Shown here in pieces: positions 1-8,814 of a stretch of 64,000 bases of DNA. The first letter of the stretch is position 1; the number at the start of each line of letters is the position of its first letter. The translations under genes were made by a program, and so were the position numbers. Below the pieces are notes generated by a model. The model was given only the letters and a program-made list of their open reading frames with translations, did no database searches and was not told the origin of the DNA. Source of the stretch: VBDM01 sp035499735 (GTDB lineage Bacteria; Pseudomonadota; Gammaproteobacteria; Burkholderiales; SG8-39); the NCBI GenBank assembly GCA_035499735.1, contig DATJYC010000037.1, forward strand, positions 8,917 through 72,916, read 5' to 3'.

Positions 1-130
1 CGAGAGCTACGCGAGCTGCGGGCGCGTCTCGAACGTGATTCCGGTGGACGTCGCGGTCCCCGGCTGCCCGCCGACGCCGGCCGCGATCCTTCAGGGAATA
101 CTCACCGCGATCTCGGCAAGGAAAGCCTGA
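1..130 (+). CDS. Group-4 hydrogenase / NuoB-like small subunit, 3' end only
   Basis: Only the last 42 codons are present (reading from base 2 to a TGA at 128-130); the gene begins left of the window. The residues include CGRVSNVIPVDV and VPGCPPTPAAIL. The CG...VIPVD...VPGCPP pattern is the C-terminal Fe-S (N2-type cluster) signature of the NuoB / HyfI / HycG family, which carries electrons between the catalytic large subunit and the rest of the complex. The CGRVSNVIP wording is closer to hydrogenase-4 or formate-hydrogenlyase-type small subunits than to respiratory complex I, but this is inferred from a short tail. The stop codon overlaps the next start by one base (TGATG), so the two are translationally coupled. 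Confidence 0.6.
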   Translation, partial: ESYASCGRVSNVIPVDVAVPGCPPTPAAILQGILTAISARKA

Positions 131-576
131 TGGACATGCCGCAATTGCCGCTCGGCTTCATCGGCTGGTTCTTCACGCTCGCCTCGGCGGTGGGGCTCGT
201 CCTCGGCGCCGCGCTCATCTTCATGCTGTACCGCGCCGGAGACCTGCACCGGCGCTATCTGAGCTACAGCTACCTGAACGACCTGGTGCTCGCGGCGGTG
301 TGGATGCTCGGGCTGTTCGGCGGGATCGGCGTGATCCGGCTTCAGCCTTGGGGAAGGTACATCCTGGAGCTTTTCTGCTGGGCGCTGATCGTGCTTCTGC
401 TGCTCTCGGCCGCGTCGCGGCTCTACGCACTCAGGCAGCCGGATCCGGAGGCGCCGAGGGTCAACTGGCTGGGGGCCATCGCCGGGACCACGCTGATCCT
501 GATCCCGGTCATCGCGATCTGCGCCGCTACCATCGTCACGCTGCGCAGCCCGGAGGCGCTGAAGGCGTTTTCCTGA
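130..576 (+). CDS. Small integral membrane protein, unknown function, coupled to hydrogenase-like gene
   Basis: This 148-residue protein has four hydrophobic segments, roughly residues 8-33, 50-70, 75-96 and 113-138, joined by short polar loops, with an Arg/His/Tyr-rich loop around residues 36-48. I recognise no family. The ATG shares a base with the stop of the NuoB/HyfI-like gene, so it is most likely made together with that complex and may be a membrane anchor or accessory subunit; this is inference from position only. It ends directly against the convergent gene that follows, with no intergenic base. Confidence 0.7.
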   Translation: MDMPQLPLGFIGWFFTLASAVGLVLGAALIFMLYRAGDLHRRYLSYSYLNDLVLAAVWMLGLFGGIGVIRLQPWGRYILELFCWALIVLLLLSAASRLYALRQPDPEAPRVNWLGAIAGTTLILIPVIAICAATIVTLRSPEALKAFS

Positions 577-993
577 TCAGGGCTTCAGGTAGGCGTAGCC
601 ATCCTTCTGCTGCAGGTGCGTGATCTCCACCACGCCGGAAGGGACGAAATCCACGCCGATGATGAACTGGTCCTTCTTCAGCTTGAGCGCGCGCAGCGTG
701 AGCTCGCACGCCTCGAATTTCACGCCACGCGACATCAGGTCCTGGACGCGGGCGTCGTAGGGGCCGAGCCGGTCCTTTGCGCCCTCCATGAGGAAGAGAA
801 CGCCGTCGGCATGGGCGACGGCGACGATCTTCGCCTTGGGATCCACCTCGAGGTGGTTGTAGATGTTGCGCAGGCCCGCCGTCGCCTGCGAAAGCCCGCC
901 GTCGAAATGGTAGACGACCTTGTCCTGCGCCCACGCGAGCGACGCCGCAAGGGAGAGCGCGAAGATTGCAACTGCCTTCTCTATGAGCCTCAC
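577..993 (-). CDS. Exported DsrE/DsrF-like family protein
   Basis: This 138-residue protein begins with a Sec signal peptide (MRLIEKAVAIFALSLAASLAWA, cleavage near residue 22). The mature part resembles the small DsrE/YchN-like alpha/beta fold: a KVVYHFD strand, an IYNHLEVDP helix, a KIVAVAHADGV strand, then LMSRGVKFEACELTL, where the cysteine occupies the place often used by the reactive Cys in this superfamily. DsrE-like proteins are usually cytoplasmic sulfur carriers; periplasmic single-domain versions are common in proteobacteria but poorly characterised. It stands alone, convergent with the membrane protein to its left and divergent from acylphosphatase. Confidence 0.7.
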   Translation of the reverse strand: MRLIEKAVAIFALSLAASLAWAQDKVVYHFDGGLSQATAGLRNIYNHLEVDPKAKIVAVAHADGVLFLMEGAKDRLGPYDARVQDLMSRGVKFEACELTLRALKLKKDQFIIGVDFVPSGVVEITHLQQKDGYAYLKP

Positions 994-1059
994 GGCACGC
1001 TCCTTTGAGATTCGCCGGCCTTACTTTACGCGAACCGACTTGAGTTAGAAAATCCGCGG

Positions 1060-1329
1060 GTGGCGAAGCACCTGATGATCTCCGGCCTGGTCCAGGGCGT
1101 CGGTTTCCGCTTCTCGATGGCGCAGGAAGCCGGGAGGCTCGGCGCGACCGGCTGGGTGAGAAACCGCCGTAACGGGACGGTGGAGGCGGTCATAGACGGT
1201 CCCGCCGAGGCCGTCGACGCGCTCCTCGCCTGGGCGCGGCGCGGACCGCCCTCGGCGCAGGTGAGCGACGTGAAAATTTCGGAGGCGGCGGGCGCCTTCG
1301 ATCGCTTCGAGATGCGCCCGACGGCCTGA
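1060..1329 (+). CDS. acyP: Acylphosphatase
   Basis: This 89-residue protein hydrolyses the carboxyl-phosphate bond of acylphosphates. The family signature is intact: GLVQGVGFRF supplies the catalytic Arg and the phosphate loop, and GWVRNRRNGTVEAV supplies the catalytic Asn. The length matches the usual 90 or so residues of this ferredoxin-like fold. The start is a GTG giving MAKHLMISG, which puts the first strand at the N-terminus as in other family members. It is monocistronic and ends 4 bases from the convergent dienelactone hydrolase. Confidence 0.92.
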   Translation: MAKHLMISGLVQGVGFRFSMAQEAGRLGATGWVRNRRNGTVEAVIDGPAEAVDALLAWARRGPPSAQVSDVKISEAAGAFDRFEMRPTA

Positions 1330-1333
1330 GGCT

Positions 1334-2062
1334 TCACCCTGCCTTGCGCAGCGCCTCCCCGGTTCCCGTATCGCGCAGCCCCTCGAGTATCGCGAGCGCG
1401 CGCTCCATGGAGAAATCGCGCGTCTTCTGATCGAATGCCTTCGACTCCGGCATCATGTAGCCATGCTCGACGCCGGGAAAGACGTGCAGCTCCAGGTTCT
1501 TCGTCCGCGCCGCCGCGGCGCGGTACGCATCCAGCACCTGCGCGGGCGCCTGGTGGTCGCGGTCGCCCCAGATGATGCACACGGGCTTGGCGAGCTTGTC
1601 CATCTCGCCGAGGTAGTCGAGCATCTGCGAGCCGTGGCAGGAGATGCCCGCGTCGTACCCCAGGCGCTTGGGCCCGATGATCGCGTACGGCCCGCCGTAG
1701 CAGAATCCGATGACCGCCGCGCGTCCGTTCGACTGCGGGAGCTTGCGCACCTGAGCGAGCGTGTCGGCGAGATCGGCCTCGCCGGTCCTGATCTTCTCGA
1801 GGCGCGGCTGCGACCGCTCCTTGGTGCGATCGTCGTCGCGCGCGAGCGGCCCCGGGACGGTCCGCCAGAACAGGTCGGGCGCCGCGGCGATGTAGCCGAG
1901 CACCGCGAACTCGTCGGCGAGATCGCGCAGGTCCTCGTTCACTCCGTGCACCGCCGACGCCAGCACGATCGCGGGCACCTTTGCGCTCGAGCTCGGCGTG
2001 GCGATGTAGCAGTCGAATTCGCCGTCCTTGCCCGAACGGATCCTGACGTTTTCTCCTTGCAT
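1334..2062 (-). CDS. Dienelactone hydrolase family protein
   Basis: This 242-residue cytoplasmic alpha/beta hydrolase carries the DLH triad: the nucleophilic Cys in GFCYGG, an Asp in WGDRDHQAP and a His in VEHGYM. The family opens dienelactone rings, but many members act on other esters, and no aromatic-degradation genes are nearby, so the substrate is unknown. The N-terminal beta strands are typical (DCYIATP, VPAIVLASAVHGVNED, YIAAAPDLFWR). No signal peptide is visible. The gene is monocistronic, with a 188-base gap before the divergent gene at 2251. Confidence 0.88.
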   Translation of the reverse strand: MQGENVRIRSGKDGEFDCYIATPSSSAKVPAIVLASAVHGVNEDLRDLADEFAVLGYIAAAPDLFWRTVPGPLARDDDRTKERSQPRLEKIRTGEADLADTLAQVRKLPQSNGRAAVIGFCYGGPYAIIGPKRLGYDAGISCHGSQMLDYLGEMDKLAKPVCIIWGDRDHQAPAQVLDAYRAAAARTKNLELHVFPGVEHGYMMPESKAFDQKTRDFSMERALAILEGLRDTGTGEALRKAG

Positions 2063-2145
2063 ACCCCTCTCCTTGTCGCCGGGAACTCGGAAGCTACTCC
2101 AGGGCGAGCACCCTTGTCCAATGTCAAGGCTTCATGCCTAAGTCA

Positions 2146-2174
2146 TTGCACTGTAACCCTTAACTGACTAACAT
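2146..2174 (+). promoter_or_regulatory. Candidate sigma-70 promoter for the gene at 2251
   Basis: TTGCAC at 2146-2151 and TAACAT at 2169-2174 are separated by exactly 17 bases. Each hexamer matches the -35 or -10 consensus at four of six positions. The stretch lies in a locally AT-richer part of the 188-base intergenic region and would give a leader of about 70 bases. Confidence 0.5.
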
Positions 2175-2250
2175 CTCGCCTTTCACAGCGCGGATTTCAC
2201 AAAAGAGCCAGGGGGCCCGCGCACCCATCCGCCAAAGGAGGCGCAGTTTC

Positions 2251-3309
2251 ATGAGCACCAAGCACAGGATTCTCATCATGGGCGCGTCGTACGGGTCGCT
2301 GCTGGGGACCAAGCTCGCGCTCGCCGGGCACGATGTCCATCTGATCTGCCTCCCCGCCGAGGCCGACCTGATCAACAAGGAAGGCGCGATCGTACGCATG
2401 CCGGTCAAGGGCCGCGAGGGCCTGGTCGAGATCAACTCGAAGAAGCTCCCGGGCAAGATGACCGCGGGCGGTGCGGCCGGCGTCAAGCCCGGCGACTACC
2501 ACCTTGTCGCGCTGGCGATGCAGGAGCCGCAGTACCGCTCTCCGGGCGTGCGCGAGCTGCTTGATGCGGTGGCGCGCGCCAGGGTGCCCTGCATGTCGAT
2601 CATGAACATGCCGCCGCTGCCCTACCTCAAGCGCATCCCGGGCCTCAACGCGGAGGCCCTGCGCAACTGCTACACCGACCCATCGGTCTGGGACGGCTTC
2701 GATCCGAAGCTCATGACCTTGTGCAGCCCGGATCCGCAGGCGTTCCGGCCGCCGGAGGAGAAAGTGAACGTGCTGCAGGTGCGGCTGCCGACCAACTTCA
2801 AGTCGGCGCGCTTCGACTCCGATGCGCACACCGCGATCCTGCGCAGGCTCGAGGCCGACATAGAGGCGTCGCGCTTCGACAAGATCGAGCTGCCGGTGAA
2901 GCTCAAGGTACACGACTCGATCTTCGTTCCGCTCGCGAAATGGGCGATGCTCATCGCGGGCAACTACCGCTGCGTGCTAAAGGACAGCGTGCGACCGATC
3001 AAGGATGCGGTCCACAGCGACCTCGCGGCCTCGCGCGCCATGTACGACTGGGTGGTGAAGCTGTGCGTGTCGCTCGGCGCGGACGAGAAGGATCTCGTGC
3101 CGTTCGACAAGTACGCCAACGCCGCGCTGTCTCTCGGCAGTCCCTCCTCGGCCGCGCGCGCGCTCGCCAACGGGGCGCCCAACATCGAGCGCGTCGACCT
3201 GCTCGTCAAGACGATCGCAGCGCAGAAGGGCATGCGCTCCGAGGTGCTCGACCAGACCGTCGCGACGGTGGAGGGCTGGCTCGAGAGGAACCGGAAGAAG
3301 GCGGCCTGA
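2251..3309 (+). CDS. Ketopantoate reductase-like (ApbA/PanE fold) oxidoreductase
   Basis: This 352-residue protein has an N-terminal dinucleotide-binding motif in a slightly altered form (RILIMGASYGSLLGTKLA in place of GxGxxG; here G-A-S-Y-G-S), followed by an HDVHLICLP strand as in ApbA-fold proteins. The C-terminal half contains helical segments with KLKVHDSIFVPLAKW and NYRC, in the place where PanE proteins carry their K...N substrate-binding residues. A strong AAGGAGG at 2235-2241, nine bases upstream, fixes the ATG. A second, more typical PanE lies at 21954-22925, so this one probably has another 2-oxo/2-hydroxy acid substrate. It appears to be monocistronic. Confidence 0.7.
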   Translation: MSTKHRILIMGASYGSLLGTKLALAGHDVHLICLPAEADLINKEGAIVRMPVKGREGLVEINSKKLPGKMTAGGAAGVKPGDYHLVALAMQEPQYRSPGVRELLDAVARARVPCMSIMNMPPLPYLKRIPGLNAEALRNCYTDPSVWDGFDPKLMTLCSPDPQAFRPPEEKVNVLQVRLPTNFKSARFDSDAHTAILRRLEADIEASRFDKIELPVKLKVHDSIFVPLAKWAMLIAGNYRCVLKDSVRPIKDAVHSDLAASRAMYDWVVKLCVSLGADEKDLVPFDKYANAALSLGSPSSAARALANGAPNIERVDLLVKTIAAQKGMRSEVLDQTVATVEGWLERNRKKAA

Positions 3310-3313
3310 GCCG

Positions 3314-4075
3314 CTAGCAGGACGCGCACACGGTATCGCCGCGCGCGCGGAACGCGATGTCGCCGTAGTAGGCTTCCAGCGCTCGTTCGCTTCCGTCGGC
3401 CTCGGTCATGAGGCCGACCGAGACCACCCGGCCGGGCTCCTCCCCGAAGAGCCTGCGGTAGTCCTCCTCGACGTTGCGCGATTCCTCGAGCCACTGCCCC
3501 AGCTTTTTCCGTCCGCTCTCGACGGCGATCATCTTGATGCGCGAGGTGTACTTGTTCGGCGCGACGCCGCCGCGCGGCGTGCGGCTCCCCCACACGTACA
3601 TCACCCCCGCGTACGGCAGCTGCTGGCCGTTGAACAGGCGGAACTGGTCGTAGAAGATGCGGTCGCTGAAGGGCAGCTTGCCGTAGTCGCCCTCGAAGGA
3701 GACCATGATGCGCACCGGCGAATCGTCCGGGCTCGCCAGGGAAGGCGCGAGATCCATCACTTTCCAGCGCCAAGAGAAGATCGGCCGCTCGCGCGGGTCG
3801 AGGTCGACGAGGTGGAGCAGACCCGAGGCCGAGTCCTTTTGCGCGCTCCCCTTCAGCACGGTCGTCCCGCTGTCCTCGACCAGCTCGTAGCGGCTGAGGC
3901 TGCCGAAGCGGGACATCACCCAGCTCGCCCATTCGGGCGGGAGCGGCTCGCCGGGCTTGAATGTCGAGAACGGGGTAAGCCGCGACAGAACGGTGCCTGG
4001 GGCTTCGGGCGCCGAGGCGCAGGCCGCCAGGAGTCCGGCGGCGGCAGCAAGCAGGGCGATGCGCGGAAATTCCAT
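3314..4075 (-). CDS. DUF3047 lipoprotein
   Basis: This 253-residue protein starts MEFPRIALLAAAAGLLAACAS, a lipoprotein signal with lipobox LAAC (Cys near residue 19), so it should be lipid-anchored in the envelope. The rest matches my recollection of the DUF3047 pattern: FSWRWKVMDL, VSFEGDYGKLPF, YVWGSRTPRG, RIKMIAVESG, EEDYRRLFGEEP and VGLMTEAD...AYYGDIAF. The biochemical role of the family is unknown. The open frame extends far upstream in the same phase, but the lipoprotein signal and the divergent gene make 4075 the sensible start. Confidence 0.8.
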   Translation of the reverse strand: MEFPRIALLAAAAGLLAACASAPEAPGTVLSRLTPFSTFKPGEPLPPEWASWVMSRFGSLSRYELVEDSGTTVLKGSAQKDSASGLLHLVDLDPRERPIFSWRWKVMDLAPSLASPDDSPVRIMVSFEGDYGKLPFSDRIFYDQFRLFNGQQLPYAGVMYVWGSRTPRGGVAPNKYTSRIKMIAVESGRKKLGQWLEESRNVEEDYRRLFGEEPGRVVSVGLMTEADGSERALEAYYGDIAFRARGDTVCASC

Positions 4076-4264
4076 GGGTCGCACGAATCTGAAACTATAG
4101 CCTGTGACTATGAAGGCGTCATGGCGGTTGCGGAGCCTTTGTCGTGTTTTCCCGACACTCCTTGTCCTGCCGGCCCGAATAGTGTCACGCTGAATCGCGT
4201 CGTAGCTTATGCGCAGCGCCACCTCTGGCGCATCCATCCGAACCTCAAGATAGGAGCAACCGAC

Positions 4265-5329
4265 ATGAAGGGCCTCCGACCGTACTTGCGTCGCCGGCGC
4301 CTGGGGCCGCTGGCCAGCCAGACGCACGTCTCGTACACCCCAGACCAGATAGCCGAGCTCTATCAGTTCCCCAAAGTGACCACCGGCAAGGATCCGACGA
4401 TCGCGATCGTGGAGCTGGGCGGAGGCTTCAGCGGCTCGGACATCAAGAAATACTTCGGCAAGCTGAAACTGCCGGTCCCCAACGTCAACGCCGTCCCGGT
4501 CGCAGGCGGCAAGAACAACCCCGGTCAGGACACCGAGGCCGATGGCGAGGTCATGCTCGACATCCTGGTCGCCGCCGCGGCCTATTCGCACTGCACGCGC
4601 ACCGCGGCCAACATCGAGGTGTTCTTCGCCCCAGACGCCCATTTCGCGGATGCCGTGAAGGCGGCAGCCGGCCACAAATCCAGGCCGGTGGCCTGCTCGA
4701 TCAGCTGGGGCGCCCCGGAGAACCGGTGGCCCGCGGCGGAAGTCAAGGCGATGGAGGCCGCGCTCAAGTCGGCGGCGGATGCCGGCATGACGGTGCTCGC
4801 CGCAGCCGGCGACAACGGCAGCGGCGACGGAGAGCGCGGGCACCACGTCGACTATCCCGCCAGCAGCCCGCACGTCCTGGGGTGTGGCGGCACGAGCCTC
4901 CGCGCGTCGGGCTCGGCCATCCACTCCGAGACCACATGGAACGACGGCAGCCGCGGCGGATCCACGGGAGGCGGATACAGCAGCCAGTTTCCGAAGCCGG
5001 CGTGGCAGTCGATCAGCAGCAAGGCCCGGGGCGTACCGGACGTCTCGGGGGACGCCGACCCCTACACGGGCTACGTGGTCCTCGTCGACGGCCAGGCACA
5101 GGTCATCGGCGGGACTTCGGCCGTTGCCCCGCTGATGTCCGCGCTGATCGCGCTGCTCAGCAAGAAGAAAGGCAAGGCGCTCGGCTTCGTGAATCCGGCG
5201 CTCTACAAGAACCCCGGCGCGTTTCGCGACGTCCTGCTCGGAAACAACGGCGCCTTCGCCGCGGGCGGCGGCTGGGACGCCACTACGGGGCTGGGCGTGC
5301 CGATCGGGTCGGACCTGATGTCGATCTAG
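4265..5329 (+). CDS. S53 family (sedolisin/kumamolisin-like) serine-carboxyl peptidase lacking a propeptide
   Basis: From the ATG at 4265 (AGGAG about 8 bases upstream) the product is 354 residues. It begins almost directly at the mature kumamolisin-like domain (YTPDQIAELYQFP near residue 20, then IAIVELGGGFSGSD). The S53 catalytic set is visible: Glu95 and Asp99 in DGEVMLDI, the oxyanion Asp183 in AAAGDNGSG, and Ser285 in GGTSAVAPL. The C-terminal Ca-site motif is GWDATTGLGVP. The long propeptide that S53 enzymes usually need for folding and acid activation is absent, and no signal peptide is visible from this start. An in-frame ATG at 4121 would add 48 residues of unfamily-like sequence. 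Confidence 0.82.
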   Translation: MKGLRPYLRRRRLGPLASQTHVSYTPDQIAELYQFPKVTTGKDPTIAIVELGGGFSGSDIKKYFGKLKLPVPNVNAVPVAGGKNNPGQDTEADGEVMLDILVAAAAYSHCTRTAANIEVFFAPDAHFADAVKAAAGHKSRPVACSISWGAPENRWPAAEVKAMEAALKSAADAGMTVLAAAGDNGSGDGERGHHVDYPASSPHVLGCGGTSLRASGSAIHSETTWNDGSRGGSTGGGYSSQFPKPAWQSISSKARGVPDVSGDADPYTGYVVLVDGQAQVIGGTSAVAPLMSALIALLSKKKGKALGFVNPALYKNPGAFRDVLLGNNGAFAAGGGWDATTGLGVPIGSDLMSI

Positions 5330-5334
5330 AGCGT

Positions 5335-8300
5335 CTACGGGTAGACAACCTCGACGTTCTCCGGCCTCAGCCACTCGCTGAGCGACTGCAGCAGCGCGTC
5401 GTCGAGGCTCACGCGCCAGTTGTCGCCGAGCTGCATCTCGACGCTCGCGCCGCCGTTGCGGTAGCGGACCTCGACCGAGCACTGGCCGTTGCGATAGGGC
5501 TCGAGCAGGCTCTTCAGCTTCGCCGACGACGACGCGCCAGCGCTCGAGGCCTGGCCGTTCATCGACAGGCGCACGGCGCGTGCGAAGCGGCTCCTCGCCC
5601 CCGCGAGATCGTAGATACGCTCGGCGGTGATGCGCGTGAACACGGCCTCGCCCTCCTCGCCCAACGAGCGGCGCACGCTACGCACCTTGGCCTCGACGAC
5701 GATGACCGCGTCCTCCTTCACGAGGTCGCGGCACTGGTCGAACACCTCGTTGTATACAGTGATCTCCTGGGTGGCGGTGCCATCCGAGAGGTTGACGATC
5801 ACCATGCGGCCCTGCTGGGTCCGCTGGAACCGTATCGACTCGACCACGCCCGCCATGAGCTGGGTGCGCATGCCCTCGCTCTCCACCGAGGCCGCGACGC
5901 TCTTCAGGTTCGCCTTCACGAACTTGCCGATCTCGGCGCGGTGCTCGGCGAAAGGGTGGCCTGACAGGTAGAAGCCCAGCGCGGCCTTCTCCTCGCGCAG
6001 GCGCTGCGCGTCGGTCCAGCGCTGGGCCGCAACCAGCGCGGGTTTGTGCTGCGCGCCCGAGTCCTCCGCGCCGAACAGGCTCGTCTGCATCGCGTTGCGC
6101 TCGGCCTGTCCCGCCGCCTCGAGCGCGACCCCCACCGAAGCGAGCAAGCTCGCGCGGTGCACGCCGGCACCGTCGTCGAGAAAGTCGAAGGCTCCCGCGC
6201 GCACCAGCGCCTCGACCACGCGCCGGTTGACCGCTCGCTTGTCCACCCGCGAGCAGAAATCGAAGAGATCGCGGAAGGGCCCGCCCTGCGACCGTGCCGC
6301 GAGGATCGCGGCGATCGCCGATTCGCCGGTGCCCTTCACCGCGCCCAGCCCGTAGCGGATGGTCTTGGCGTCCACCGGAACGAAGCGGTAGGCGCCTGCA
6401 TTCACGTCGGGTGGGAGGACCTTCAGTCCGTTGGCGAGGGCGTCCTCGTGGAACTGGTGCACCTTGTCGGTGTCGTCGGCGACCGCCGACAGGTTGGCGG
6501 CCATGAACGCCGCGCCGTAGTGCGCCTTCAGGTACGCGGTCTGGTAGGCGATGAGCGCGTACGCCGCGGCATGCGACTTGTTGAAGCCGTAGCCGGCGAA
6601 CTTCTCCATCAGGTCGAACAGGAGGATCGCCTTGGCTCGCGGCAGCTTGTTCTTCTCCGCCCCCGCCACGAAGATGTCGCGCTGCTGCGCCATCTCCTCC
6701 GCGTTCTTCTTGCCCATTGCGCGGCGCAGCAGGTCCGCGCCGCCGAGCGAGTAGCCGCCGATCACCTGCGCGATCTGCATCACCTGCTCCTGGTACACCA
6801 TGATGCCGTACGTCGGCTTGAGGATGGGCTCCAGGCGCGGGTCGAGATACTCGACGCGCTTGCCGTTCTTGCGCTCGACGAACTCCGGGATCAGCTCCAT
6901 CGGCCCCGGGCGGTAGAGCGCGACCAGCGCGATGATGTCCTCGAAGCGGTCGGGCCGGGCGCGCTTCACCAGGTCGCGCATGCCGCGCGACTCGAACTGG
7001 AATATCGCGGTGGTGTTGGCGTTGCCGAACACCTGGTACGCCGCGGCGTCGTCGAGGGGAATCTTGTCGAGTGCAAAGCCGGGATCGCCCATCGCCCGGA
7101 TCGACTGCGCGGCCCAGTCGAGCACGGTGAGCGTGGTGAGCCCCAGGAAGTCGAATTTCACCAGGCCGATCCGCTCGACGTCCTTCATGTCGAACTGCGA
7201 GATGGTGCTCTCGGTCCCCTGAGCCGTGTACAGCGGGCAGAAATCGGTGAGCTTTCCCGGCGCGATCAGGACGCCCCCGGCGTGCATGCCGACGTTGCGC
7301 GCGAGCCCTTCGAGCTGCCCGGCGAGGGCGAGCAGATCCCGCGTTTCCTCCTCGCTCTTCTCCCGCTCCGCGAGCCGCGGCTCCATCTTGCGCGCGTCCT
7401 CGAGCGTGATGCGCTTGCCCGGCTGGAAGGGGATGAGCTTGGCGAGCTCGTCGGTGCGCGTGTAGCTCCATTCCATGACGCGGCCGACGTCGCGCACCAC
7501 CGCGCGCGCGGCCATGGTGCCGAAGGTGGCGATTTGCGAGACCGACTGCACCCCGTATTTCTGCTTCACGTACTCGATCACGCGGTCGCGGCCGCGCTCG
7601 CAGAAGTCGATGTCGAAGTCGGGCATCGACACGCGCTCCGGGTTGAGGAAGCGCTCGAACAGGAGGTCGTAGCGCAGCGGATCGAGGTCGGTGATGCCGA
7701 GCGAGTACGCGACCAGCGATCCCGCCCCCGAGCCGCGCCCGGGGCCGACCGGCACGCCGCTCGACTTCGCCCAGTTGATGAAGTCGGCGACGATGAGAAA
7801 GTAGCCGGCGAAGCCCATCTTGATGATGGTCCCCAGCTCGAGCTCGAGCCTCGCCTCGTATTTCGCCCTGTGCTCGCCGGCCCGGGCACCGAAATTCGCC
7901 TCGAGGCGTCCGCCGAGGCCGTTCCGGGCCTGCTGGCGGAGGTACTCCTCGAGCGTCATGCCTTCCGGAGTCGGGAAGACCGGGAGCTTCGACTTCCCCA
8001 GCTCAAGCGCGAGGTTGCAGCGACGCGCGATCTCGACCGAGTTGGCGAGCGCCTCGGGGATGTCAGCGAAGAGCTTCCCCATCTCGGCCTGCGAGAGGAA
8101 GTAGCTCTCCCTGGTGAAGGCCCGCGGGCGGCGCCGGTCGCCGAGGACGAAGCCTTCGGCGATGCACACGCGCGCCTCGTGCGCGGTGAAATCCGCGGGC
8201 TTGAGGAATTGCACGGGATGCGTTGCGACCACCGGGAGCGCGCACTCCCCCGCAAGCCGCAGCGCGGCCTCGATGTAGTGCTCGGTCTGCGGGCTGCCCG

Positions 8301-8814
8301 CGCGCTGCAGCTCGATGTAGTAGCGGCCGGGAAAGAGGCGCGCCCAGTCGGCGACGGCCTGCCTCGCGCGCGCCGGGTCCTGCAGCAGCGCGCCGCCCAC
8401 CTCGCCCTGGAGCGCGCCCGAGAGAGCGATCAGGCCCCCGCTGCCCTCCGCGAGCCAGGCCTTCCTCATCTCGGCCCGGCCGCGGTGCTGGTTCTCCAGC
8501 CACGCGCGCGACAGCAGCTCGGAGAGCCTGAGGTATCCGGCGTGCGATTGCGCGAGGAGCAGCAGCCGGTGCGGCTTGTCGCGCTCGGACTCGTTGGTGA
8601 TCCAGACATCGCAGCCGACGACAGGCTTCACCCCGGCCGCACGCGCCGCCTTGTAGAATTTGACCATGCCGAAGACGTTGGCGAGGTCGGTGATCGCGAG
8701 CGCCGGCATGCCGTCCGCGGCGGCGCGCTCCACCGCCTCGTCGATGCGCACGATCCCGTCGGTGATGGAGAACTCGCTGTGGAGCCGAAGGTGGACGAAG
8801 GCGGGATTCGGCAT
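5335..8814 (-). CDS. dnaE: DNA polymerase III alpha subunit
   Basis: This is the replicative DNA polymerase catalytic subunit, 1159 residues, essentially the length of E. coli DnaE. The N-terminal PHP domain begins FVHLRLHSEFSITDG. The catalytic aspartates lie in MPDFDIDFCERGRD (about residue 398) and KFDFLGLTTL (about 553). A beta-clamp binding motif QTSLF sits near residue 910, where E. coli has QADMF. A C-terminal OB domain follows (MAGVVESIRFQ, QEITVYNEVF). GTG at 8817 and ATG at 8814 are adjacent; I chose the ATG, giving MPNPAFVHLR. It is convergent with the sedolisin gene, with 5 bases between stops. Confidence 0.97.
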   Translation of the reverse strand: MPNPAFVHLRLHSEFSITDGIVRIDEAVERAAADGMPALAITDLANVFGMVKFYKAARAAGVKPVVGCDVWITNESERDKPHRLLLLAQSHAGYLRLSELLSRAWLENQHRGRAEMRKAWLAEGSGGLIALSGALQGEVGGALLQDPARARQAVADWARLFPGRYYIELQRAGSPQTEHYIEAALRLAGECALPVVATHPVQFLKPADFTAHEARVCIAEGFVLGDRRRPRAFTRESYFLSQAEMGKLFADIPEALANSVEIARRCNLALELGKSKLPVFPTPEGMTLEEYLRQQARNGLGGRLEANFGARAGEHRAKYEARLELELGTIIKMGFAGYFLIVADFINWAKSSGVPVGPGRGSGAGSLVAYSLGITDLDPLRYDLLFERFLNPERVSMPDFDIDFCERGRDRVIEYVKQKYGVQSVSQIATFGTMAARAVVRDVGRVMEWSYTRTDELAKLIPFQPGKRITLEDARKMEPRLAEREKSEEETRDLLALAGQLEGLARNVGMHAGGVLIAPGKLTDFCPLYTAQGTESTISQFDMKDVERIGLVKFDFLGLTTLTVLDWAAQSIRAMGDPGFALDKIPLDDAAAYQVFGNANTTAIFQFESRGMRDLVKRARPDRFEDIIALVALYRPGPMELIPEFVERKNGKRVEYLDPRLEPILKPTYGIMVYQEQVMQIAQVIGGYSLGGADLLRRAMGKKNAEEMAQQRDIFVAGAEKNKLPRAKAILLFDLMEKFAGYGFNKSHAAAYALIAYQTAYLKAHYGAAFMAANLSAVADDTDKVHQFHEDALANGLKVLPPDVNAGAYRFVPVDAKTIRYGLGAVKGTGESAIAAILAARSQGGPFRDLFDFCSRVDKRAVNRRVVEALVRAGAFDFLDDGAGVHRASLLASVGVALEAAGQAERNAMQTSLFGAEDSGAQHKPALVAAQRWTDAQRLREEKAALGFYLSGHPFAEHRAEIGKFVKANLKSVAASVESEGMRTQLMAGVVESIRFQRTQQGRMVIVNLSDGTATQEITVYNEVFDQCRDLVKEDAVIVVEAKVRSVRRSLGEEGEAVFTRITAERIYDLAGARSRFARAVRLSMNGQASSAGASSSAKLKSLLEPYRNGQCSVEVRYRNGGASVEMQLGDNWRVSLDDALLQSLSEWLRPENVEVVYP

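Noticed and set aside
2063..2250. Possible small gene in the gap before 2251
   Set aside because: Short frames here lack ribosome sites and the region is better explained as a promoter leader.
4216..4231. GCGCCA/TGGCGC stem upstream of the sedolisin gene
   Set aside because: It is a six-base stem without a T-run, expected by chance at this GC content.
4121..4264. Alternative longer N-terminus for the sedolisin, from the ATG at 4121
   Set aside because: The 48 extra residues show neither a signal peptide nor S53 propeptide features, and the ATG at 4265 has an AGGAG at good spacing. It remains possible.
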